Shown piece after piece: positions 30,391 to 36,379 of a stretch of 36,379 nucleotides of DNA (position 1 is the first letter of the stretch; every line of letters starts with the position of its first letter). The position numbers and the translations under genes were made by a program. A model generated the notes under the pieces. That model had not been told where the DNA came from. It saw only the letters and a list, made by a program, of their open reading frames with translations, and did not search any database. This DNA comes from Microbacteriaceae bacterium PS02332 (GTDB lineage Bacteria; Actinomycetota; Actinomycetes; Actinomycetales; Microbacteriaceae), in contig JASCOJ010000013.1 of NCBI GenBank assembly GCA_029959645.1, forward strand, positions 1 to 36,379, written 5' to 3'.

Positions 30391-31569
30391 TCAGCGCTGG
30401 TGGTCCGTCACCTCGTACTGGCGTGCCCCGCCGGCGACCCCGGCGAACCGGAACGGCCCCGTGGTGACCCGCGGGCGCTCGACGTCCGCGCTCGTGGCGG
30501 CACCCGCGGCGTGCAGCTCGCGGTAGTCCGCCACGGTCAGCGGCACGCGCGCCGCGAGCAGTTCACGGACGCGCCCGTCGCGGCGGTGCTCCCGGTAGCC
30601 CTCGCGCACGATGCCGGTCATGAGCTCCCCGACGCTGCCCGAGCCGTAGCTGAACATGCCGATGCGCGCCCCGGCGAGGTCGTCGTCGAGGTCGAGCAGG
30701 GCGCCGAGCGCGATCCAGAGCGACGCCGTGTAGGTGTTGCCGGTCTGCCGGTTGTAGGTAAAGCCGACCGCGAGCTCGGTCTCCTCGAAGGTCACGCCCA
30801 CGTGCTGGGCGAGCTTCCGGTGCGCCTTGATCGCCATCTTCGTGAACGGCTGGTGGTGCACGAAGCGGTCGATCGACGCGATGTCGGGGCCACCCCGCGC
30901 GGCGAGGTCGTCCCACGCGCCGATGAAGGCGTCGACGTAGGCGGTGACCGACAGGCGGCCGTCGACGAGTGCCGTCGAGCGGTCGTTGGGCCGCCAGAAG
31001 TCGTCGACGTCGGCGGTGAACAGGCCGGACTGCGGCTCCAGCTCGATCAGGTCGGGGTCGGCGGCGATGAGCATCGCGACGGCGCCGGCGCCCTGGGTCG
31101 GCTCGGCCGCGGTGTCGACGTCGTACCGGGCCACGTCCGCGGTGATGACGAGCACGCGCTCGGACGGGTCGCGGGCGATGATGCCGAGCGCCATCTGGAC
31201 CGCCGCGGTCCCGCCGTAGCAGGCCTGCTTCAGCTCGACGACGCGCACGTTGCGCGGCAGGCCGAGCAGCCCGTGCACGAACACGCCGGCGGCCTTCGAC
31301 TGGTCGATGCCGGACTCGGTGGCGAACAGCACGGTGCGGATGCCCTCGACGCCGTGGCGAGCGAGAACCTCTGCGGCGGCGGCGGCCCCCATCGTGACGA
31401 TGTCCTCGTCGGGCGCCGGCACGCTGAAGGCGTCCTGGCCGATGCCGACGTGGTACTTGGCAGGGTCCACCCCGGTGGTGGCGGCGAGGTCGTCGAGCTC
31501 GAGCACGTGGTGCCCGGTCGCGATCGCGAGGTCGTGGATGCCCACCGAGAGCGGGTGCTGCGCGGTCAT
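30391..31569 (-). CDS. mvaS: hydroxymethylglutaryl-CoA synthase
   Basis: 392 residues. The three catalytic residues are in place: Glu85 (LFATESGID), the acyl-accepting Cys117 (ELKQACYGGTAA) and His239 (VHHQPFTKM). GIGQDAFSVPAPDEDIVTM near the start and MFSYGSGSVGELM near the end are typical HMG-CoA synthase blocks. It condenses acetyl-CoA with acetoacetyl-CoA, the first committed step of the mevalonate route. Its ATG overlaps the HMG-CoA reductase stop by 4 bp (ATGA), making it the last of five coupled pathway genes. No acetoacetyl-CoA thiolase gene is in the cluster. Confidence 0.96.
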   Translation of the reverse strand: MTAQHPLSVGIHDLAIATGHHVLELDDLAATTGVDPAKYHVGIGQDAFSVPAPDEDIVTMGAAAAAEVLARHGVEGIRTVLFATESGIDQSKAAGVFVHGLLGLPRNVRVVELKQACYGGTAAVQMALGIIARDPSERVLVITADVARYDVDTAAEPTQGAGAVAMLIAADPDLIELEPQSGLFTADVDDFWRPNDRSTALVDGRLSVTAYVDAFIGAWDDLAARGGPDIASIDRFVHHQPFTKMAIKAHRKLAQHVGVTFEETELAVGFTYNRQTGNTYTASLWIALGALLDLDDDLAGARIGMFSYGSGSVGELMTGIVREGYREHRRDGRVRELLAARVPLTVADYRELHAAGAATSADVERPRVTTGPFRFAGVAGGARQYEVTDHQR

Positions 31570-32663
31570 GCCGACGCTCCTTCCGGTCGGTTGCCCGATC
31601 GTTCCATGGCGACGTGTGCCGCCATCAGCTCCCCCGGGTTCGTCTGCGCCGCGAGCAGGGACAGCTCACCGCAGAGCACGGTCGCGGCGCAGAGCCCCGC
31701 GAGCCGTCGTGCGTTCGCGCCGGGTTCGCGGTCCTCGCGGCAGCCGAGGCGCACGAGGGCGTCCTCGACGACGGGCAGGTCGTTGCCCTTGCCGTTGCCG
31801 ACCGTGCCGATGATGAGGTGCGGCAGCGAGCACGAGAAGTACAGGTCGTCGCCGCGGGCCTCGGCGAACGTGATGCCCTGGGAGCCCTCGACGATGTTCG
31901 CGGCGTCCTGGCCGGTGGCGAGGTAGAAGCCGAGGAGCATGTTCGCGTAGTGGGCGTTCGCGGAGCGCAGGGCGCCGGCGATCGTCGACCCGACCAGGTT
32001 CTTGGCGGTGTTGAGGTCGACGATCCGCTCGGTCGACGACTTGAGGAACCGCTCGACGACGGCGCCGGGCAGCACGATCTCGGCGATCGTGTGGCGTCCG
32101 CGGCCGCGGATGCCGTTCACGGCGGTGGCCTTCTTGTCGGAGCAGAAGTTGCCCGAGATCGACACGTACGACAGCTCCGGCTCCCACGCGAGGATCGCCG
32201 GCAGCAGGGTGTCGGCCGCCTGCGTGACCATGTTGTGGCCCGAGGCGTCGCCCGTGGTGAACGCGAAGCGCAGGAACAGCAGGTCCCCGACGATCTCCGG
32301 GTGCACCTCGACGAGCTTCGCGAACCGGCTCTGGCCGACGACGATCTGCTCGAGTTCCGCCTGGCGCGCGAGGATCCGGCCGGTGGCCATGTGCGCGGCG
32401 GCGGCACTCGTGGCGCGCACGACGACCGAGCGGGTCATCCGCTCGTCGACGACGGTCGCGACGATGCCGCCCTCGACCATCCGGGAGATGCGGGCACCGC
32501 GGCCGACGGACGGCCACAGCGGTGACTCGTACGTGGCGAGGGGCACCTCGTGCTCACCCTCGACCGCGTTCCCGCTCACCCGGATCGGCCCGACCCAGCG
32601 GGTCGGGATCGGGGTCTGCGTGATCGTCTTGTCGGTGCTGGTCCGCTGCTCAGGGGCGCTCAT
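31566..32663 (-). CDS. mvaA: hydroxymethylglutaryl-CoA reductase
   Basis: 365 residues. Recognisable sites are the catalytic Glu46 in ATYESPLWPSVG, the cofactor-binding TTGDASGHNM (about 137-145), SDKKAT (Lys177/Lys178, active-site Lys) and the final IGTVGNGKGND. It reduces HMG-CoA to mevalonate with two NAD(P)H. The protein is soluble and has no membrane anchor. The DASGHNM wording is like the Streptomyces-type enzymes, as far as I can judge. Its ATG lies inside the end of the phosphomevalonate kinase gene (14-bp overlap), with GGAAGG upstream. The type 2 isopentenyl-diphosphate isomerase gene that occupies this junction in the Streptomyces CL190-type cluster is absent. Confidence 0.95.
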   Translation of the reverse strand: MSAPEQRTSTDKTITQTPIPTRWVGPIRVSGNAVEGEHEVPLATYESPLWPSVGRGARISRMVEGGIVATVVDERMTRSVVVRATSAAAAHMATGRILARQAELEQIVVGQSRFAKLVEVHPEIVGDLLFLRFAFTTGDASGHNMVTQAADTLLPAILAWEPELSYVSISGNFCSDKKATAVNGIRGRGRHTIAEIVLPGAVVERFLKSSTERIVDLNTAKNLVGSTIAGALRSANAHYANMLLGFYLATGQDAANIVEGSQGITFAEARGDDLYFSCSLPHLIIGTVGNGKGNDLPVVEDALVRLGCREDREPGANARRLAGLCAATVLCGELSLLAAQTNPGELMAAHVAMERSGNRPEGASA

Positions 32664-33738
32664 CGAGGGGGCCTTCCGGGGGTTGCACGGCGATGGTGAG
32701 GTGCCGGATGTCGTGCGCCTCCCACTCACGGAGGATGCTGGGGATGTCGCCGTCCGCGGGGACGAGCGCGATGCCGCAGTCGCCGCCGCCGGCGCCGGAC
32801 GGCTTGGCCGCACCGCCGGCCGACTCGACGACGTCGCAGAGCGTGGTCAGACGGTCGGTCTCGATGCGGGAGCCGACGGAGTCGCCGAGGCGCTGCATCA
32901 GGCCGCGGGCCCGACGGAGCGCGCCGAGCGTGCGCTCCGCGTCGCCGGTCTGGAGGCCCGTGGTCAGGTCGTCGACGCAGGCCCGGCTGTCGTCGAGGAA
33001 CGACGCGTACCCGCCGTCGCGGTGCCGCCGCACGACGCCGACGAGCTTCGTGGTCGACGCCGGGGAGCCGGTCCACCCGACCAGGAGGCGCAGGTCGGTC
33101 GGCGCGGGCAGGTGCTCGACGTCGAAGCCCGCCCAGGCGTCGGCGTCGTCGAGGACCTCCGACACGGGCCGGGTCGCGAGGGCCTCGGCGAGCACCTCGC
33201 GGTCGGGGGCGCTGTACCGGAGCCACCCGCCGAAGGTGCTCGCGGCGAGGTCACCGCCGGACGCCCGCGGGTTCACCCGGATGGTGGCCAGCAGCGCGAG
33301 CATGAACCGGCGGCGCTGCGTCAGGCCGAGGCCGTAGAACCGGTCGAGGGCGCCGACGGTCGCGACGGTCACCGCGGCGGAGGAGCCCAGCCCGAACTTC
33401 CGCCCGCTGGCGTCGTCGAGCTGGCTCGAGATGCGGAGGTCGTGGAAGCGCGGTTCGATGCCGAGCTCGCCGCGGAGCTTCTCGACGACGTCGATGGTCT
33501 CCATGACGTAGTCGTAGGGGTGGTGCTCACGGTCGAGGGCGAGGCCGTCCTCGGCGCGGGTCCAGGTCAGCGGCAGGTTGCCGTACTCGGCGGAGTGCAC
33601 GCTGCCGGCGCCGTGGCCCTCGGTGACCTTGGCCGTGATGGCCCGGTCGAGGGCGATGAGGACGGACGGCTGCCCCGGCTCGACGACGGCGTACTCGCCG
33701 GCGACGAAGAGCTTCCCGTGCGCACGGAACTCGGTCAC
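32650..33738 (-). CDS. mvaK2: phosphomevalonate kinase
   Basis: 362 residues from a GTG that overlaps the previous stop (GTGA). It is a GHMP kinase: the N-terminal FRAHGKLFVAGEYAVVEPGQPSVLIAL, the phosphate loop FGLGSSAAVTVA (115-126), and the C-terminal KPSGAGGGDCGIAL. PYDYVMETIDVVEKL and the RVNPRASGGDLAASTFGGWLRY segment, which resembles phosphomevalonate kinase rather than mevalonate kinase, support the assignment. It phosphorylates mevalonate 5-phosphate to the diphosphate with ATP. Its end overlaps the reductase gene by 14 bp. Confidence 0.93.
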   Translation of the reverse strand: MTEFRAHGKLFVAGEYAVVEPGQPSVLIALDRAITAKVTEGHGAGSVHSAEYGNLPLTWTRAEDGLALDREHHPYDYVMETIDVVEKLRGELGIEPRFHDLRISSQLDDASGRKFGLGSSAAVTVATVGALDRFYGLGLTQRRRFMLALLATIRVNPRASGGDLAASTFGGWLRYSAPDREVLAEALATRPVSEVLDDADAWAGFDVEHLPAPTDLRLLVGWTGSPASTTKLVGVVRRHRDGGYASFLDDSRACVDDLTTGLQTGDAERTLGALRRARGLMQRLGDSVGSRIETDRLTTLCDVVESAGGAAKPSGAGGGDCGIALVPADGDIPSILREWEAHDIRHLTIAVQPPEGPLDERP

Positions 33739-34754
33739 GCTGTGGTCTCCACGGTGTCGGTCTCCTCGTCGGGTCGGGTGGTGGTCCCGGTCCCTTCGGA
33801 GCCGACGAGCCGAGCGGCTGGTCCGGTGCCGGACTCGATGACCGACCCCTCGGACGCGAGCGCGGTGGCGACCGCCGACCGGTCCTCCGGACGGCAGAGG
33901 ACGACGACGTTCGGGCCGGCGTCGGCGGTGGCGTACGCCTCCAGCCCGGCGGCGCGGAGCTCGGCCACGGCGTCGAACACGGCGACGCTGCGGGCGGTCA
34001 GGTAACGGATCGGGGGGAAGGCACCCTCGATCGTCGCGTGCATGCGGAGCGCGTTGCTCTCGGTGAGCTCCCCGATGCGGGTGAAGTCCCCGCTCGCGCA
34101 CGCGGCGAGCATGTCCTGCACGGTCTTGGTCGTCGAGGTGACCCATGCGGGGTAGAACGGCGAGGTCGCGATCGTGCGGCGCATCGCCTCGCGGCTGCCG
34201 ATCGGCTTCGGACCGTCGTCGATCGTCACCACGACCATGGCCATCGGCGGCGCGTCGATGCGCTCGGCGAACGAGGCCGCGTCGTCCCCGGCGTGCCAGA
34301 CCGACACACCCCCGGGGATCGACCGGGTGGCCGAGCCGGACCCGCGACGGGCCAGCCGGGACAGGTCGCGCTCGGAGAGGTCGAGCCCGTAGGCCGCACT
34401 CGCGGCGGTGGCGAGGGCGGCGAAGCCGGAGGCGCTCGAGGCGAGCCCGGCGCCGGTCGGCACGGTGTTCTCCGAGACGACCGCCGCGCGGTCGTCCGAG
34501 CCGGCGAGCTGCCGCACGAGGTCGAGGAACCGCTCGACCCGCACCAGCGCATCGTCCTCGACGTCGTACCCGTTCAGGCGGAACGTGTCCCGGGCCTCCC
34601 GGCCGGACCCCGTCAGCGTGACGGACGTCGTCGTCGGGAAGACGTCGAGCCCCATCGAGACGCTGCCCGTGGCGGGCAGCGCGAGGTCGGCGTCCGCCTT
34701 GCCCCAGTACTTGACGAGGGCGATGTTGGGGTGCGCGACGGCGGTTGCGGTCAT
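33735..34754 (-). CDS. mvaD: diphosphomevalonate decarboxylase
   Basis: 339 residues. AHPNIALVKYWGK (7-19) is the diagnostic start of this GHMP member. TVPTGAGLASSASGFAALA is the phosphate loop, SGSATRSIPGGVSVW aligns with the GSACRS block containing the catalytic Arg/Ser, and ADAGPNVVVL holds the C-terminal substrate loop. The enzyme decarboxylates mevalonate diphosphate to isopentenyl diphosphate with ATP. The ATG overlaps the mevalonate kinase stop (TGATG). The last 25 residues (EGTGTTTRPDEETDTVETTA) are an unusual acidic Thr-rich tail of probably no catalytic importance. Confidence 0.95.
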   Translation of the reverse strand: MTATAVAHPNIALVKYWGKADADLALPATGSVSMGLDVFPTTTSVTLTGSGREARDTFRLNGYDVEDDALVRVERFLDLVRQLAGSDDRAAVVSENTVPTGAGLASSASGFAALATAASAAYGLDLSERDLSRLARRGSGSATRSIPGGVSVWHAGDDAASFAERIDAPPMAMVVVTIDDGPKPIGSREAMRRTIATSPFYPAWVTSTTKTVQDMLAACASGDFTRIGELTESNALRMHATIEGAFPPIRYLTARSVAVFDAVAELRAAGLEAYATADAGPNVVVLCRPEDRSAVATALASEGSVIESGTGPAARLVGSEGTGTTTRPDEETDTVETTA

Positions 34755-35749
34755 CAGGCGCGGTCTCCGATCCGAGTGGTCCAGGTGGCGGTGGCCCCCG
34801 CCTCGCGGAGTGCCGCCGCGATCCGGGTGGCGTGTCCGCCGTCGGTGGCGAGAGCCAGGACGCAACCGCCCCGTCCGCCGCCGGTGAGCTTCGCGCCGAG
34901 GGCGTCCGCACTGCGTGCGGCGCCGACGAGCCGGTCGAGGTCGTCGCTCGACACGTCGAGGGCGGCGAGCAGTTCGTGCGCGGAGTCCATCGTGGCACCG
35001 AGGCCCTGGGCATCGCCGTCGACCAGCGTGGCCCTGGCCCGTCGGGCGAGGGCGCCGATCCGGTCGACCACCGCGTCGACCTCCTCGGGGGCGCGGTCGT
35101 GACGGGCGCGCACGGCGGCGACGGCTTCGCGGGTGTGCCCGGGGACACCGGTGTCGGCGACGACGAAGGTGAAGGCGCCGGTCACCGCGACTGGTCCGAT
35201 CCGGCCCTCCTCGAACCAGACCGGCGCGTCGGCGACCACACCGCGGGCGTCGAGGCCGGACGGTCGGCCGTGCGCGATGCGCTCGCACTCCTGGATGAGC
35301 ACGTGGTGGGTCTCGTCGTCGAGCTGCACCCCGAGGGCGTCCGCGACCGCCGCGGTGACGGCGGCGGCGACCGCGGCACTGGAGCCCATGCCGCGGGCGG
35401 TGGGGACCTGACTGTCGACGCGCACGTGGAACCGGGCGTCCGCGGCCTGCGGGGTCCCGGTCTCCGCCAGGTGCCGCAGCGTCGCGGTGACGGCGGTGAC
35501 CGTGGGGAGCACGGCGGCCGGTGCGGTGTCGAGCGGGCCGGTGTGCACGGACGACTCGAGGGCGTGCCCGGCGTCGGGTGCGAGCGGCGTGGCCGTGGCG
35601 GTGACCCGGACGTCGGTGACGGGGAGCACGAGTGCGGGTACGCCGTACACCACGGCGTGCTCGCCGATCAGGATCGTCTTGCCGTGCGACGTGGCGGATC
35701 CGACCCGGAGGGTCGTCGGCTGTGCTGCGGCTGGGTCGTTGCTGGTCAT
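34754..35749 (-). CDS. mvaK1: mevalonate kinase
   Basis: 331 residues. The signature blocks are SHGKTILIGEHAVVYGVPALV (21-41), the phosphate loop TARGMGSSAAVAAA (117-130) and KLTGGGRGGCVLAL near the C-terminus. SGLDARGVV carries the Asp expected in the active site. It phosphorylates mevalonate to mevalonate 5-phosphate. It is the first gene of the operon, which has the order MK, MDD, PMK, HMGR, HMGS. A weak -10 (TAGGCT) lies 13 bp before the ATG, giving a short leader. It is divergent from the OhrR-type regulator with 120 bp between start codons. Confidence 0.94.
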   Translation of the reverse strand: MTSNDPAAAQPTTLRVGSATSHGKTILIGEHAVVYGVPALVLPVTDVRVTATATPLAPDAGHALESSVHTGPLDTAPAAVLPTVTAVTATLRHLAETGTPQAADARFHVRVDSQVPTARGMGSSAAVAAAVTAAVADALGVQLDDETHHVLIQECERIAHGRPSGLDARGVVADAPVWFEEGRIGPVAVTGAFTFVVADTGVPGHTREAVAAVRARHDRAPEEVDAVVDRIGALARRARATLVDGDAQGLGATMDSAHELLAALDVSSDDLDRLVGAARSADALGAKLTGGGRGGCVLALATDGGHATRIAAALREAGATATWTTRIGDRA

Positions 35750-35762
35750 CGTGGGTGCCGCC

Positions 35763-35768
35763 AGCCTA
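35763..35768 (-). promoter_or_regulatory. possible -10 box of the mevalonate operon
   Basis: On the minus strand TAGGCT lies 13 bp before the ATG at 35749, so the leader would be only about six bases. The -35 region is unremarkable. Confidence 0.4.
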
Positions 35769-35833
35769 ACGGGCCCCACAGACGGTGGCACGGTGTGCGG
35801 AACTGGGTGCCTGCTGCGGACACCAGGTGATGA

Positions 35834-35859
35834 GTTGTGCACAACCGGGTTGCGTGCAA
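35834..35859. promoter_or_regulatory. paired inverted repeats, likely OhrR operator
   Basis: GTTGTGCACAAC (35834-35845) is a perfect 12-bp palindrome. TTGCGTGCAA (35850-35859) is a second, related palindrome whose end overlaps the -10-like AATGCT (35858-35863) of the regulator gene. The layout suits autorepression. Confidence 0.65.
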
Positions 35860-35869
35860 TGCTCGTGCC

Positions 35870-36379
35870 ATGCCCGTGACCGACGAGATGGTGTGCTTCT
35901 CCCTCTACGCGGCGACGCGGGCGACCACCCAGGCGTACCGCACGCTCCTCGAGCCGTGGGGCCTGACGTACCCGCAGTACCTCGTCCTCGTGACGCTGTG
36001 GGTGGAGGGCGACCAGACCGTGTCCGGGCTCGGCGACCACCTGCAGCTCGACTCCGGCACGCTCTCCCCGCTGCTGAAGCGCATGGAGCAGGCCGACCTG
36101 GTCCGCCGCGAGCGTCGGAGCACCGACGAGCGGGTCGTCACCGTGACGACCGGCGACCGCGGTCGTTCCCTCCGCGCCGAGCTCGCCCACGTCCCCACAC
36201 GTATCGCGGCCGGCACGGGCCTCCCCGACGCAGCCGCAGCGGCCGACCTCATCGCAACCCTCCACCGCCTGACGGAGACCATGCACGCCGCCGCCACCAC
36301 CCCAACCGTGCCCCGCGACTCGGCCGGCGCGCCACCACCCGGGGTGCCGCCCCCCCGGCGGGTGGGCCCCCCCCCGGGG
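35870..36379 (+). CDS. ohrR: OhrR-type MarR regulator, cut by the window end
   Basis: The frame runs from the ATG at 35870 to the last base without a stop (170 codons). MVCFSLYAATRATTQAYRTLLEPWGLTYPQYLVL has Cys9 in the OhrR redox position. LGDHLQLDSGTLSPLLKRMEQADLVRR is the winged-helix recognition region, and DERVVTVT lies in the wing. OhrR senses organic hydroperoxides through that Cys and usually represses the peroxidase gene ohr. No ohr is in the window; it may lie just beyond. OhrR proteins are usually about 140-150 residues, and the last 30 codons here (Pro/Gly/Arg low complexity) come from suspect end sequence, so the true stop was probably lost. Confidence 0.85.
   Translation, partial: MPVTDEMVCFSLYAATRATTQAYRTLLEPWGLTYPQYLVLVTLWVEGDQTVSGLGDHLQLDSGTLSPLLKRMEQADLVRRERRSTDERVVTVTTGDRGRSLRAELAHVPTRIAAGTGLPDAAAAADLIATLHRLTETMHAAATTPTVPRDSAGAPPPGVPPPRRVGPPPG
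36325..36379. other. low-complexity contig end
   Basis: The final bases are runs of C and G (for example ten C in a row just before the last GGGG). Such runs look like assembly or base-calling error rather than biology. The first 20 or so bases of the window look similar. Confidence 0.6.

Overview
The window is about 36.4 kb of very GC-rich DNA with strong G/C bias at third codon positions, compact spacing, and many ATGA, GTGA and TGATG gene overlaps. This points to an actinobacterium. A DUF7882-type small protein, a mevalonate gene cluster, several TetR/LacI regulators and PRC/DUF2382 stress proteins fit Microbacteriaceae, with a Curtobacterium-like genome as my best guess. The genus is inference. 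The first and last few dozen bases are G/C homopolymer-rich and look like unreliable contig ends. No rRNA, tRNA, insertion sequence, prophage or CRISPR array was recognised.

Layout. 1-2.2 kb: the tail of a cut gene, an ABC-type ATPase with degenerate catalytic motifs, a LacI regulator and a 48-residue peptide. 2.2-4.4 kb: two alpha/beta hydrolases on the minus strand, divergent from a RibD/DHFR-fold protein. 4.5-5.9 kb: a type II NADH dehydrogenase ending at a large bidirectional hairpin. 5.9-9.7 kb: an atypical SDR and a divergent TetR sharing a two-operator promoter, an acyltransferase-3 membrane protein and an MmpS-like lipoprotein. 9.7-12.9 kb: an SDR followed by an SDR fused in frame to a 4-oxalocrotonate tautomerase, divergent from a TetR and a VanZ-like protein. 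13.1-15.6 kb: a small membrane protein, a PRC-barrel/DUF2382 protein and a repeat-bearing membrane protein. 15.7-21.1 kb: an FAD monooxygenase convergent with a UbiA prenyltransferase, a 69-residue protein, a divergent EamA transporter/LysR pair and a fructosamine-kinase-like protein. 21.1-26.8 kb: a LacI-operator-controlled sugar uptake operon (binding lipoprotein, two permeases, GH31 glycosidase) with no ATPase. 26.8-29.6 kb: an NmrA-type oxidoreductase, a divergent TetR and a second LacI. 30.0-35.7 kb: a DUF7882 protein downstream of five tightly coupled mevalonate-pathway genes (MK, MDD, PMK, HMGR, HMGS) lacking isopentenyl-diphosphate isomerase. 35.9 kb to the end: an OhrR-type regulator that runs off the window.

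How it works together. Most single-gene units are regulator/enzyme divergons with visible inverted repeats in the shared promoter. Nine genes, five of them transcription factors, have a TANNNT hexamer exactly six bases before the start codon, the layout expected for leaderless mRNAs. The mevalonate operon would supply IPP, and the UbiA enzyme is a possible consumer of polyprenyl diphosphates. The sugar operon would import an oligosaccharide and cleave it in the cytoplasm.
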